DNA of 64,000 bases from contig NZ_SSXX01000006.1 of NCBI RefSeq assembly GCF_009469615.1, forward strand, positions 62,001 to 126,000. Direction: 5' to 3'. Below the pieces are notes generated by a model. The model worked only from the letters and a program-made list of their open reading frames with translations, had not been told where the DNA came from and searched no databases. Source of the stretch: Dechloromonas sp. H13. GTDB taxonomy: Bacteria > Pseudomonadota > Gammaproteobacteria > Burkholderiales > Rhodocyclaceae. Below, piece after piece: positions 49,142 to 58,914 of the stretch. The position numbers and the translations under genes are program-made. Each line of letters begins with the position of its first letter. Within the stretch, counting starts at the first letter, position 1.

Positions 49142-51115
49142 ATGGAAAACCCCGTCGCCGCCTGGACCCCTTCGCCGCAAACGATCGCCGACGCCAAGGT
49201 CACCGCCTTCATCGACTGGCTCGGCCGCGAGCGCGGCATCGCGCTCGCCGACTACGACGCCTTGTGGCGCTGGTCGGTGACCGACATCGACGCCTTCTGG
49301 GGCGCTGTGTGGGATTACTTCGCCATCCCGTCGGCGACGCCGCGCGGCCAGGCCCTGGCCGATGCCCGCATGCCCGGCGCGGTGTGGTTCCCCGGCGTTG
49401 AACTGAACTACATCGAGCAGGTCTTCCGCCATGCGACCGACGCGCGGCCGGCCATCGTCTTCCGCGACGAGTCGGGCGCCGAGCGCGACGTGTCGTGGGC
49501 CGAACTGCAGCGCCAGGTCGGCGCCCTGGCCGCGACGCTGCGCGCGCAGGGCATCGGCCGTGGCGACCGCGTCGTCGCCTTCATGCCCAACATTCCCGAG
49601 TCGGTCATTGCCTTCCTCGCCGTCGCCAGCCTCGGCGCCATCTGGTCGGTATGCTCGCCGGACATGGGCCGTGTCGCCGTCCTCGACCGCTTCCGCCAGA
49701 TCGAGCCGAAGGTCATGATCGCCGTCGACGGCTACCGATATGGCGGCAAGGCGCACGACCGCCGCGCGCTGGTCGGCGAACTGCTGGGCGAACTGCCGAG
49801 CGTCGAGCACCTGATCCTACTGTCCCAGCTCGACCCTGCCGCCGGCACCACCGGCTTCGCCAACGCCACAACCTGGGCCGACGCCACTGCCGGCAATGCC
49901 CCGCTGGCGCCCGAACACGTGCCCTTCGACCATCCGCTTTGGGTTGTGTACTCGTCCGGCACCACCGGCCTGCCCAAGCCCATCGTGCATTCGCAGGGCG
50001 GCGTCGTCATCGAGCACCTGAAGGCGATCACCTTCCACCTCGATCTCGGCCCCGGCGACCGCTATCACTGGTATTCGACCACCGGCTGGATGATGTGGAA
50101 CTTCCAGGTCGGCGGCCTGCTGGCCGGCTGCACCATCTGCCTGTTCGACGGCAACCCCGGCACCCCCGACCTCAACGCCCTCTGGCGCTTCGTCGCCGAG
50201 CAGCGGATCGACTTCTTCGGCGCCGGCGCCGCCTTCTACGCCTCGTGCCAGAAGGCCGGCATCGAGCCGACGCAGGCCGGCGACCTCTCCCGCCTGCGCG
50301 GCCTCGGCTCGACCGGCTCGCCACTGTCGCCGGAAAACTACCGCTGGCTGCTCGACCACGTGCGCAACGACCTGTGGATCAACCCGATCTCCGGCGGCAC
50401 CGATCTGGTCAGCGCCTTCATCGGCGGCGTCCCGACATTGCCGATGTATCCCGGCGAAATGCAGTGCCGCTGTCTCGGCGCGAAGATCGAAGCCTTCGAC
50501 GAAGCCGGTCAGCCGCTGACCGACGCCGTCGGCGAACTGGTGTGCTGTGCCCCGATGCCGTCGATGCCGCTCTATTTCTGGAACGACAGGGACAACCTGC
50601 GCTACATCGACAGCTACTTCGACACCTACCCCGGCATCTGGCGCCACGGCGACTGGCTGCGCATCACCCCGCGCGGCGGCGCCATCATCTACGGCCGCTC
50701 CGACGCGACGATCAACCGCCACGGCATCCGCATGGGCACCAGCGAGTTGTACCGTGCGGTCGAGGATCTGCCGGAAGTACTCGACAGCATGGTCGTCGAC
50801 CTCGAATACCTGGGCAAGGAATCCTACATGCCGCTGTTCGTGGTTTTGCGCCCCGGCGAGACGTTGACCGCAACACTCACCGCGACCATCCGCGAACGCA
50901 TCAAGGTTGCCCTCTCGGCCCGCCACGTGCCGAACGATATCTTCCAGGTGCCCGCCATCCCGCGCACGCTGACCGGCAAGAAGCTGGAACTGCCGATCAA
51001 GAAGCTGCTGCTCGGCCAGCCGCTGGAAAAGGTCGTCAACCCGGACACCCTGGCCAACCCGGAATGCCTCGCCTGGTACGGCGAGTTCGCTGCTCACCGG
51101 CAGCAGGCAGCCTGA
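49142..51115 (+). CDS. Acetoacetyl-CoA synthetase (acetoacetate-CoA ligase)
   Basis: 657 aa adenylate-forming enzyme: acetoacetate, ATP and CoA give acetoacetyl-CoA, AMP and PPi. Core motif YSSGTTGLPK at 270-279, then the A8-region IIYGRSDATINRHGIRMG and the acylation/lysine motif IPRTLTGKKLELP. The N-terminal cap (AFIDWLGRERGIALADYDALWRWSV) is diagnostic for AACS over acetyl-CoA synthetase. Last of the ten-gene run; its substrate is the product of the BKACE upstream. Confidence 0.93.
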   Translation: MENPVAAWTPSPQTIADAKVTAFIDWLGRERGIALADYDALWRWSVTDIDAFWGAVWDYFAIPSATPRGQALADARMPGAVWFPGVELNYIEQVFRHATDARPAIVFRDESGAERDVSWAELQRQVGALAATLRAQGIGRGDRVVAFMPNIPESVIAFLAVASLGAIWSVCSPDMGRVAVLDRFRQIEPKVMIAVDGYRYGGKAHDRRALVGELLGELPSVEHLILLSQLDPAAGTTGFANATTWADATAGNAPLAPEHVPFDHPLWVVYSSGTTGLPKPIVHSQGGVVIEHLKAITFHLDLGPGDRYHWYSTTGWMMWNFQVGGLLAGCTICLFDGNPGTPDLNALWRFVAEQRIDFFGAGAAFYASCQKAGIEPTQAGDLSRLRGLGSTGSPLSPENYRWLLDHVRNDLWINPISGGTDLVSAFIGGVPTLPMYPGEMQCRCLGAKIEAFDEAGQPLTDAVGELVCCAPMPSMPLYFWNDRDNLRYIDSYFDTYPGIWRHGDWLRITPRGGAIIYGRSDATINRHGIRMGTSELYRAVEDLPEVLDSMVVDLEYLGKESYMPLFVVLRPGETLTATLTATIRERIKVALSARHVPNDIFQVPAIPRTLTGKKLELPIKKLLLGQPLEKVVNPDTLANPECLAWYGEFAAHRQQAA

Positions 51116-51123
51116 TTCGACAA

Positions 51124-51151
51124 TGTCGTTTCCGGTTCGCCGGGAACGACA
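51124..51151 (+). terminator. UUCG-tetraloop terminator-like hairpin after AACS
   Basis: A 12-bp stem (51124-51135 with 51140-51151, one G-U pair) closed by a TTCG tetraloop, 8 bases after the AACS stop. The downstream tract CTTGCCTT is only weakly U-rich. Confidence 0.6.
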
Positions 51152-51618
51152 CTTGCCTTGGCCGAGAAAATTCGGATTTGTCCGGGCGATACCTGACCCG
51201 GACAGGTGTCACCGGGTGGTATCGACCTACAAGAGACATCCATCGTCTCGATGATCCAGGGGCAGGTTACTGGGAAAAGCAGTCGTTTTGTGTCTAGACA
51301 AACCGTGGCGATTCATTCCGCTGGAAAAGCAAAACGGCCAACCCGAAGGTTGAGCATGTACAGAATTTTGTGCAAACAGCTTTTCGTCCTTCATCCGGTT
51401 GCCGGCTAACACCAGTCATTCAAATGAAATGGTGCAGATAGCGGTAAATTTGTCCGACTGCTCCCGCCGGCCATCAGACAGGTTTCCGAGTAGAGCTGCC
51501 CATTGACTGAAAGCTATTCGGCGAGGCCGAACTTCCGCTCATGGCCGATTGCACCAGTTGCCCGAACTGAGAAGTTGCATCAAACAACGGTCTTCAGTTG
51601 AAGCCATGGCCTCTTGGC
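51152..51618. other. Non-coding spacer, less GC-rich than its surroundings
   Basis: About 470 bases without a convincing gene. The only open frames (67 aa plus, 61 aa minus) overlap each other and lack a ribosome binding site. Base composition is noticeably less GC-rich than the flanks, and the codon bias of the neighbours is absent. It may be decayed coding or repeat DNA, or the promoter region of an unseen small RNA. Confidence 0.5.
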
Positions 51619-52254
51619 TTAACTATCAGTCAGCCCGTGCCGCAGCGCGTAGCGCAGCAGGTCGGCGTTGTTCTCGACGCCAAGTTTTTCCAGCAGGCGG
51701 GTGCGGTAGGTGCTGACCGTCTTGACACTGAGGAAGAGGCGCTTGCCGATCTCGGTCAGCGATACGCCCTGGATGATCAGGTGCAGGATTTCCAGTTCGC
51801 GCGGCGTCAGCTTGTAGTGCGGCGGCTGGCTGCCTTCCTTGCGCAGCTTGACGAAGATGTTGCCGGCGGCGGCCGGCGAGAGGTAGTAGCCGCCGCCGGC
51901 GGCGATGCGGATCGCCTGCACCAGCTCGCGGGCGTCGCAGTCCTTGGAGAGGTAGCCGTTGGCGCCGGCGTCGAGCGCCATCGCGGCGTACTGCTCGTGC
52001 GGATACATCGACAGCATCAGCACCGGCTGCTCGTGCCAGCGGGCGCGGATGCGCTTGAGCGTGTCGAGGCCGCTGCGCCCGGTCATGTTGATGTCGAGCA
52101 GGATCACCGACCAGGTACCGGCCTGCAGCATGTCGAGCGCTTCCTGCCCGTTCCCCGCCTCGCCGGTCACCCGCATGTCCGCCTCGTCCGCCAGCAGGCG
52201 TTTCAGGCCGCTGCGGAAGATGGCGTGGTCGTCGACGACCAGGACGTCGATCAT
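51619..52254 (-). CDS. NarL/FixJ-type response regulator
   Basis: 211 aa. The receiver domain has acidic pocket D8/D9, phosphoacceptor D54 (VILLDINM) and K104 (YLSKDC). The C-terminal LuxR helix-turn-helix reads LTPRELEILHLIIQGVSLTE. The ATG overlaps the kinase TGA (ATGA), so the pair is translationally coupled. Targets unknown. Confidence 0.93.
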   Translation of the reverse strand: MIDVLVVDDHAIFRSGLKRLLADEADMRVTGEAGNGQEALDMLQAGTWSVILLDINMTGRSGLDTLKRIRARWHEQPVLMLSMYPHEQYAAMALDAGANGYLSKDCDARELVQAIRIAAGGGYYLSPAAAGNIFVKLRKEGSQPPHYKLTPRELEILHLIIQGVSLTEIGKRLFLSVKTVSTYRTRLLEKLGVENNADLLRYALRHGLTDS

Positions 52255-53291
52255 GGCTGCTCCTCCAGAGGGACGCGCAGGGACAGCAGGGTGCCGCCGC
52301 CCGGCGCGTCGCCGATCGTCAGCGTGCCGCCAAGTTCGCGTGCCCGCTCGCTCATGCCGACCAGGCCGATGCTCTTGCCGGTCGTCGTCCGCCGCGAGAC
52401 GCCACGCCCGTTGTCGCGGATCTCCAGCACGAGATCGGCGCCGTCGCGGGCCAGGCTGACGGTGACCTGGGTGGCGCCGGCGTGGCGGGCGATGTTGGTC
52501 AGGGCTTCCTGGCAGATGCGGTAGATGGTCGTCGCGCGCTGCTGCAGCAGGTCGAGGTCGAAGTCGTCCGGAGTCAGCGTGCAGGCGATCTCGGTGCGCC
52601 GCGCGAATTCCTGCAGCGCCGAGCGCAGCGCGGCGAAGAGCCCGAGGTGGTCGAGCACCCCCGGGCGCAGGTCCTCGGATATCTGGCGCACGGCGCCGAT
52701 GCTTTCCTGAACGAGGAATAGCAGGTCGGCGACGATGGCCTTGACGTCGGCGTCGTCGCTGCGCCGGTCGATGCGCTGGATGTCGATCTTCATCGAGGTC
52801 AACAGGCCGCCGACGACGTCGTGCAGCTCGCGGGCGATGCGCGAACGCTGCTCCTCGCGCACGGTGTTGATGTAGCTGGCCAGCTCGCGCAGCCGTTCGC
52901 GCGAAGCGCGCAGCTCCTCCTGCTGGCGCACCTGTTCGGTGATGTTGATGCCGACCCCGACCACCGCCGGCCGGCCTCGATACAGCAGGCGCGAGCCATG
53001 CACTTCGAGGTCGACGAAGCTGCCATCTTTGTGGATGCCCTTGGTGAAGAAGCGGATGCTCGCCACCTCGCCGCTGATCCGCCGGCGGTAATTGGCGAGC
53101 TGCGCGTCGCGCACGTCAGGCGCCACCAGCTCGCTCAGGTTCTTCCCGATCAGTTCCTCGGGCGTGTAGCCCATCATCCCGGCGAAGGTCGCGTTGGCGT
53201 ACTGGAACACCTCGTCCTGGATGACGTAGATGCCGGCGAGCGACTGCTCGACGATGCCGCGGAAGGGAATGTCCAGCGAAGGATGGGCCAT
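52251..53291 (-). CDS. PAS-domain sensor histidine kinase (NarX/HisKA_3 type, soluble)
   Basis: 346 aa. PAS domain with PAC (about residues 8-122), HisKA_3 dimerisation helix with H157 (RIARELHDVVGG), and HATPase domain (EALTNIARHAGA, DNGRGV, GLVGMSERARELGG). No membrane helix, so it senses a cytoplasmic signal such as redox, oxygen or a ligand bound by the PAS domain. It partners the downstream regulator. A terminator separates the pair from the beta-oxidation operon. Confidence 0.92.
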   Translation of the reverse strand: MAHPSLDIPFRGIVEQSLAGIYVIQDEVFQYANATFAGMMGYTPEELIGKNLSELVAPDVRDAQLANYRRRISGEVASIRFFTKGIHKDGSFVDLEVHGSRLLYRGRPAVVGVGINITEQVRQQEELRASRERLRELASYINTVREEQRSRIARELHDVVGGLLTSMKIDIQRIDRRSDDADVKAIVADLLFLVQESIGAVRQISEDLRPGVLDHLGLFAALRSALQEFARRTEIACTLTPDDFDLDLLQQRATTIYRICQEALTNIARHAGATQVTVSLARDGADLVLEIRDNGRGVSRRTTTGKSIGLVGMSERARELGGTLTIGDAPGGGTLLSLRVPLEEQP

Positions 53292-53367
53292 GGTCTACGG
53301 GCGGTTGGTGGGCGGATCAGGACGGCGTGCCCTGCTCCGCCATTCTACGGCCGCTGGGGCGGGAGAT

Positions 53368-53393
53368 AAAAAAAGCGGAGCCCGCAGGCTCCG
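53368..53393 (-). terminator. Intrinsic terminator of the beta-oxidation operon
   Basis: Minus strand: CGGAGCC-TGCG-GGCTCCG, 7-bp perfect stem, then C and seven T. It lies 62 bases after the acyl-CoA dehydrogenase stop. Confidence 0.88.
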
Positions 53394-53454
53394 GAAAAGA
53401 CGGGGTAGCGATGCATGAAACCGCGCCCCGTCCGCAGAGGACGTTGGCAACCGC

Positions 53455-55248
53455 CTACAGCATGTCGTCGGTGACTGCGACCAGCGCCGCATCGCCGGCC
53501 ATGATGGTTGCCGTTTTGCCCGGCGCGAGCGGCAGCATCTGGTCGGCGTAGAACTGGGCGGTGGCGATCTTGCCGCGGTAGAAGCTCTGGTCGCCCGCGC
53601 CGCGCTCGAGATGGCCGGCCGCCGCCAGCGCCGCCCTGCCCATCAGCCAGGCGCCGGTCACGATCACCGAAAGCTCGAGGTAAGGCATCGCTGCGGTCAA
53701 CGCCCCGGAAACGGCCGTTTTCGCGTGGGCCAGCAACCATTCGGTCGCCTCCTCCCACGCCGCGAGGCCGGCGTCGAGGCGCTGGCCGATGGCCTGCAGT
53801 TCGGGGCGGCCGGCTTCGTTGAGGGCGCGGGCGGTGGCCGCCACTTCGCCGAAGACGACGCGCGCGGTGGCGCCCTGGTCGCGCATCAGCTTGCGGAAGA
53901 TCAGGTCGTTGGCCTGGATGCCGGTCGTCCCTTCATAGATGGTGGTGATGCGCGCATCGCGCCAGTGCTGGGCGGCGCCGGTTTCCTCGATGTAGCCCAT
54001 GCCGCCGTAAATCTGGATGCCGAGCGAGGTGACCTCGATGCCCATCTCGGTGCCGCCGCCCTTGACGATGGGAATCAGGAATTCGGCCAGATACAGGTCG
54101 CGCTTTTTCTGCTCGGGATCGCTGCCGGCGTGGGCGCGGTCGAGCAGGCCGGCGGCGTAGTAGGTCGTCGTGCGGCTGGCTTCGACGCGCGACTTCATCG
54201 CCATCAGCATGCGCCGGATGTCGGGATGGTGGTCGATGGTGACCAGCGCCTCGCCGGTCACCGCGTCGCGGCCCTGTTTGCGCTCGCGGGCATAGCCCAA
54301 CGCCTGCTGGTAGGCGCGCTCGCCGAGCGCCACCCCTTGCAGACCGACGCCCATGCGCGCCTCGTTCATCATCACGAACATGTACTCGAGGCCGCGGTTC
54401 GGCTCGCCGAGCAGGTAGCCGACGGCGCCGCCATTGTCACCAAAGGCGAGCACGCAGGTCGGGCTGGCGTGGATGCCGAGCTTGTGCTCGATCGACACGC
54501 AATGCGCGTCGTTGCGCGCGCCGAGGCTGCCGTCGGCGTTGACCAGGAACTTGGGCACGAGGAACAGCGAGATGCCGCGCACGCCGGCTGGCGCATCGGG
54601 CAGGCGGGCGAGCACCAGATGGACGATGTTGTCCGTCATGTCGTGGTCGCCGTAGGTGATGAAGATCTTCTGGCCGAACACCTTGAAGCTGCCGTCGGCC
54701 TGCGGCTCGGCACGGCTGCGGACCAGCGCGAGGTCCGAACCGGCCTGCGGCTCGGTCAGGTTCATCGTGCCGGTCCACTCGCCGGTGATCATCTTTTCCA
54801 GATAGGTGGCCTTGAGTTCATCGCTGGCGCAGGTGAGCAGCGCCTGGATGGCGCCGCCGGTCAGCATCGGGCACAGCGAGAAGGCCATGTTGGCCGAGGC
54901 GCTCATTTCCTTGACGGCGATGCCGAGGGTTTCGGGCAGCCCCTGGCCGCCGAACTCGACCGGCATCGCCAGACCGTTCCAGCCGCTTTCGCAGAAGGCC
55001 TTGTACGCTTCCTTCCAGCCGTCCGGCGTGGTCACGCCGTCGGGACCGAGCTGGCAGCCCTGCTGGTCGCCGCTGCGGTTCAACGGGGCGAGAACGCCCC
55101 CGGTAAATTTGGCCGCCTCCTCGAGGATGGCGTCGGCCATGTCGGGCGTTGCCTCTTCGTAGCCGGGCAGTTGCGCGATCTCGGCCAAGCCGACGATCTC
55201 GTCCATGATGAAACGCATGTCCTTGACGGGTGCGCGGTAGTCACTCAT
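53455..55248 (-). CDS. Acyl-CoA dehydrogenase (DmdC-like, ~600 aa type)
   Basis: 597 aa FAD enzyme introducing the trans-2 double bond into acyl-CoA. The N-terminal extra segment precedes the usual alpha, beta (MNLTEPQAGSDLALVRSRA) and second alpha domains (GIQIYGGMGYIEETGAAQHWRDARI), and a C-terminal extension of about 120 residues ends the protein. This long form includes 3-methylthiopropionyl-CoA dehydrogenases (DmdC) and fatty acyl-CoA dehydrogenases; the substrate chain cannot be decided. AGGAG precedes the ATG at 55248. Last gene of the operon. Confidence 0.9.
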   Translation of the reverse strand: MSDYRAPVKDMRFIMDEIVGLAEIAQLPGYEEATPDMADAILEEAAKFTGGVLAPLNRSGDQQGCQLGPDGVTTPDGWKEAYKAFCESGWNGLAMPVEFGGQGLPETLGIAVKEMSASANMAFSLCPMLTGGAIQALLTCASDELKATYLEKMITGEWTGTMNLTEPQAGSDLALVRSRAEPQADGSFKVFGQKIFITYGDHDMTDNIVHLVLARLPDAPAGVRGISLFLVPKFLVNADGSLGARNDAHCVSIEHKLGIHASPTCVLAFGDNGGAVGYLLGEPNRGLEYMFVMMNEARMGVGLQGVALGERAYQQALGYARERKQGRDAVTGEALVTIDHHPDIRRMLMAMKSRVEASRTTTYYAAGLLDRAHAGSDPEQKKRDLYLAEFLIPIVKGGGTEMGIEVTSLGIQIYGGMGYIEETGAAQHWRDARITTIYEGTTGIQANDLIFRKLMRDQGATARVVFGEVAATARALNEAGRPELQAIGQRLDAGLAAWEEATEWLLAHAKTAVSGALTAAMPYLELSVIVTGAWLMGRAALAAAGHLERGAGDQSFYRGKIATAQFYADQMLPLAPGKTATIMAGDAALVAVTDDML

Positions 55249-55271
55249 TTGCTGTCTCCTGTTTGAATTGT

Positions 55272-56468
55272 TTAAACGCGCTCGAAGATGCCGGCGGCGC
55301 CCATGCCGGTGCCGATGCACATGCTGACCATGCCGTAGCGGCCGCCGGTACGCTGCAGGCCATGCACCAGGGTCGCGGTGCGGATGGCGCCGGTGGCGCC
55401 GAGCGGATGGCCGAGGGCGATGGCGCCGCCGAGCGGGTTGATGCGGTCCGGATTGAGGCCGAGGTCACGGGTCACCGCCAGTGCCTGCGCGGCGAAGGCT
55501 TCGTTCAACTCGATCCAGTCGAGGTCGTCCTGGCGGATGCCAGTCTGCTGCAGCACCCTGGGAATCGCGGCGACCGGGCCGATGCCCATGATCTCCGGCG
55601 CGACGCCGCCGACCGCGTAACCGGCGAAGCGGGCCAGCGGGGTCAGGTTGTGTTCCCTGAGCATCTTCTCCGACACCAGCATCACGGCGGCGGCGCCGTC
55701 GGACATCTGCGAGGCGTTGCCGGCTGTGACCGAGCCCCTGGCGCGGAAGACCGGGCGCAGCTTGGCAAGCTTTTCCAGCGAAATGTCGGGACGGGCGCCT
55801 TCGTCGTTCTCGACGACGCGGCGGCGCTCCCTGATCTGGCCGCTCGCCAGGTCGGGCAGGCGGTCGCAGACGGCGTAGGGCGAGGTCTCGGCATTGAAAT
55901 GGCCGGCGGCGATCGCCGCACAGGCCTTCTGGTGCGAGACGAGCGCGAAGGCATCCTGCGCGTCGCGGCTGATCTGCCACCTGCTGGCGACTTCCTCGGC
56001 GGTGAGGCCCATGCCGTAGGCGATGCCGAGGTTCTCGTCGCTGAAGATGGCCGGGTTGGGCATCACCTTGTCGCCCATGATCTGCGGCATCACGCTCATC
56101 GACTCGGTGCCGGCGGCGATCATCACATCGGCCAGGCCGAGGCTGATCTGGGCGGCGGCATCGGCGACGGCCTGCAGGCCCGACGAGCAGAAGCGGTTGA
56201 TGGTGTAGCCCGGCACCGTGTTCGGCAGGCCGGCCAGCAGCACGCCGATGCGGGCGATGTTCATGCCCTGCTCGGCCTCGGGGATGGCGCAGCCGACGAT
56301 GACGTCGCCGATGCGCGCCGGGTCGACGGCGGGCACCTGGGCGACGACGGACCGGATGGCGTGCGCCAGCAGATCGTCCGGACGGACGTGCTTGAACAGG
56401 CCGTTGCGCTTGGCGACCGGCGTCCGGGTCGCGGCAACGATGTAGGCATCCTGAATCTGTTTGCTCAT
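55272..56468 (-). CDS. fadA: Acetyl-CoA C-acyltransferase (3-ketoacyl-CoA thiolase)
   Basis: 398 aa. Catalytic C94 ([11 protein letters not shown]), the His in [10 protein letters not shown] and the second Cys in [11 protein letters not shown] are complete. Cleaves 3-ketoacyl-CoA; may also handle acetoacetyl-CoA and so feed or drain the PHB pathway, since no phaA is in the window. 23 bp before the acyl-CoA dehydrogenase gene and 21 bp after the fadB-like gene. Confidence 0.94.
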   Translation of the reverse strand: MSKQIQDAYIVAATRTPVAKRNGLFKHVRPDDLLAHAIRSVVAQVPAVDPARIGDVIVGCAIPEAEQGMNIARIGVLLAGLPNTVPGYTINRFCSSGLQAVADAAAQISLGLADVMIAAGTESMSVMPQIMGDKVMPNPAIFSDENLGIAYGMGLTAEEVASRWQISRDAQDAFALVSHQKACAAIAAGHFNAETSPYAVCDRLPDLASGQIRERRRVVENDEGARPDISLEKLAKLRPVFRARGSVTAGNASQMSDGAAAVMLVSEKMLREHNLTPLARFAGYAVGGVAPEIMGIGPVAAIPRVLQQTGIRQDDLDWIELNEAFAAQALAVTRDLGLNPDRINPLGGAIALGHPLGATGAIRTATLVHGLQRTGGRYGMVSMCIGTGMGAAGIFERV

Positions 56469-56489
56469 TTCTTTCTCTCCTCTGCCCGC

Positions 56490-58889
56490 TCAGTTGCGCA
56501 AGGGCTTGCCGGTGTCCAGCATGTGCTTGATCCGGGCCTGGGTTTCGGGGTTCTTCAGCAGGGCGACGAACTGCTCACGTTCGATGCGCAGCAGCCAGGC
56601 TTCGTCGACCAGGCTGCCGCCTTCGATCTCGCCGCCACAGAGGGCGACGGCCGCGGCGCGGGCGACCCGGTAGTCGTAGGCGGAGATGAATCCGCCGTCG
56701 CGCATGTTGACCAGCGTCATCTCGAGTGCCGCGATGCCGGCGCGGCCGGCGACCGGGATGCCGCGGGCGCGCGGTTGTGGCGCGTAGCCGGCATCGGCCA
56801 GGGCGCGGGCTTCCTTGATCGCAACATGGAGCAGCTCATCCGCGTTGAACAGGATGGTGTCCGTGGCGCGGGCGAAGCCGTAGCCGATCGCCTCGTGCGC
56901 GCTCTTCGAAACCTTGGCGGTCGCGATGTTCATGAAGGTCGGCTGGATGAAGGCGAGCACTTCGTTCGGGGTCGCCGTGGGCGCCGCCCAGGCCGCCGCC
57001 TGCAGGGCAAACTCCTTGCAGCCGCCACCGGCCGGGATCAGCCCGACGCCGGCCTCGACCAGGCCCATGTAGCTTTCCAGCGCCAGCACTCGCCGGGCGG
57101 CGTGCATCGCGAATTCGCAGCCACCGCCCAGGCCCATGCCCTGCACCGCCGCGACGACCGGCACCTGCGCATACTTGATCGCCATCGTCGCGTTCTGGAA
57201 CTCGGCGACGAAGCGGTCGACCTTGGCGAAATCACCGGTCGCGCAGACGTCGGCCACCTGCGCCAGGTTGGCACCGACGGCGAAGGGCGCTTCGTGCCAG
57301 ATCACCAGGCCGGACAGGCCCGCTTCGGCCCGGGCGACAGCTGCCCTGACGCCTTCAATCACTTCGGCGCCGATCGCATGCATCTTCGACTTGATGGAAA
57401 TGATGCCAATTCCGGCGTCGACCGCAGGCAACGTCCACAGGCGCACGCCGTCGTTCTGGTACAGCGTCTCGCCGGATTGTTCCGGGGTGGCGGAGCCCTC
57501 GCCGAGGACGCACTCGGGAAAGAGCTGGCGCTGGTAGACCGGCAGCGCCGAGCGCGGCGCATAGGCGTTGCGGCGGGCCGAGTACGAGCCTGCCGGCGCA
57601 TGCACGCCGGTGCGCCCGGCTTCCAGCGCCCAAGGCGGCAGCGGCTTGGCGCTCATGGCCTTGCCGGCGGCAATGTCGGCGGCGATGGCCTGCGCGATGT
57701 CGGCCCAGCCGGCGGCCTGCCAGGTCTCGAACGGGCCCTGCGCCCAGCCGAAGCCCCAGCGCATCGCGAAGTCGAGGTCGCGAGCGTTGTCGGCGATGTG
57801 TTCCAGTTGCACTGCGGCGTAGTGGAAGACGTCGCGGAAGATGGCCCACAGGAACTGCGCCTGCGGATCGTTCGCGGCGCGCAGCGCGGCAAAGCGGGTC
57901 GCCAGGTTGCGCTCCTTGAGGATGGCGGCAACTTCGGCGCTCAACTCGCCGGCCGACGGACGGTAGTCCCCGCTCGCCGGATCGAGGACGCAGATGTCCT
58001 TGCCTATCTTCTTGAAGATGCCGCCCCGGGTCTTCTGGCCGAGGGCGCCCTGCTCGATCAGCGCGAACAGGTAGTCCGGCGACTGGAAATGGGCATGCCA
58101 CGGGTCGTTCGGCAGCGTGTCGCGCATCGTCCGGATGACGTGGGCCAGCGTGTCGAGACCGACGACGTCGGCGGTGCGGTAGGTGGCGCTCTTCGGGCGA
58201 CCGATCTTCGGGCCGGTCAGCGCATCGACGACGTCGAAGCCGAGGCCGAAGGCGCGGGTGTGGTGCATGACGGCGAGAATGGAGAAGACGCCGATGCGGT
58301 TGGCGACGAAGTTCGGCGTGTCGAGGGCGCGGATGACGCCCTTGCCGAGGCGCGAGGTGAGCCAGGTTTCGAGGGCATCGAGCGTCGCGGCATCGGTGCC
58401 TTCGGTGGCGATGATTTCAACGAGGCGCATGTAGCGCGGCGGGTTGAAAAAGTGGATGCCGCAGAAGCGCGGCCGCACGGCTGCGGGCAGGCCTTGGGCG
58501 AGCGCATTCATCGACAGACCGGAGGTGTTGGAGGCAACGATTGCGGTCGACGACAAAAACGGGGCGATTTTTGCGTAGAGGTCGTTCTTCCAGTCCATGC
58601 GCTCGGCGATCGCCTCGATCACCAGGTCGCATTCGGCGAGCAACGGCAGGTGCTCGTCGTAGTTGGCGGCGTCGATGTACTTGAGCTTGTCCTTGCTCGA
58701 CAGCGGCGCCGGTTCCAGTTTCTTCAGGCCGTCGAGGGCCTTCCTGACGATGCCGTTGCGATCGCCTTCCCTGGCGGCGAGGTCGAACAGGACCACCGGC
58801 ACGCCGGCATTCGCCAGGTGCGCGGCAATCTGCGCGCCCATCACGCCGGCGCCGAGGACGGCGGCTTTCCTTACATGCAGTTTCTTCAC
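56490..58889 (-). CDS. 3-hydroxyacyl-CoA dehydrogenase / enoyl-CoA hydratase (FadN-like order)
   Basis: 799 aa bifunctional beta-oxidation enzyme. The dehydrogenase lies first (Rossmann loop VLGAGVMGAQIAAHLANAG, residues 11-29; HFFNPPRYMRLVEII), the crotonase part last (QGMGLGGGCEFAMHA; EAGVGLIPAGGGCKEF). This HCDH-then-ECH order differs from E. coli FadB (ECH first) and resembles FadN. Second gene of the operon, 25 bp after the ligase. Confidence 0.92.
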   Translation of the reverse strand: MKKLHVRKAAVLGAGVMGAQIAAHLANAGVPVVLFDLAAREGDRNGIVRKALDGLKKLEPAPLSSKDKLKYIDAANYDEHLPLLAECDLVIEAIAERMDWKNDLYAKIAPFLSSTAIVASNTSGLSMNALAQGLPAAVRPRFCGIHFFNPPRYMRLVEIIATEGTDAATLDALETWLTSRLGKGVIRALDTPNFVANRIGVFSILAVMHHTRAFGLGFDVVDALTGPKIGRPKSATYRTADVVGLDTLAHVIRTMRDTLPNDPWHAHFQSPDYLFALIEQGALGQKTRGGIFKKIGKDICVLDPASGDYRPSAGELSAEVAAILKERNLATRFAALRAANDPQAQFLWAIFRDVFHYAAVQLEHIADNARDLDFAMRWGFGWAQGPFETWQAAGWADIAQAIAADIAAGKAMSAKPLPPWALEAGRTGVHAPAGSYSARRNAYAPRSALPVYQRQLFPECVLGEGSATPEQSGETLYQNDGVRLWTLPAVDAGIGIISIKSKMHAIGAEVIEGVRAAVARAEAGLSGLVIWHEAPFAVGANLAQVADVCATGDFAKVDRFVAEFQNATMAIKYAQVPVVAAVQGMGLGGGCEFAMHAARRVLALESYMGLVEAGVGLIPAGGGCKEFALQAAAWAAPTATPNEVLAFIQPTFMNIATAKVSKSAHEAIGYGFARATDTILFNADELLHVAIKEARALADAGYAPQPRARGIPVAGRAGIAALEMTLVNMRDGGFISAYDYRVARAAAVALCGGEIEGGSLVDEAWLLRIEREQFVALLKNPETQARIKHMLDTGKPLRN

Positions 58890-58914
58890 GATGTTCTCCG
58901 AATGGATGTTCCGG

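Noticed and set aside
51206-51412. Two short overlapping open frames in the spacer after AACS
   Set aside because: No ribosome binding site, no family resemblance, and they overlap each other on opposite strands.
53398-53454. Possible small gene between terminator and acyl-CoA dehydrogenase gene
   Set aside because: The region is short 3' UTR sequence with no start and ribosome site.
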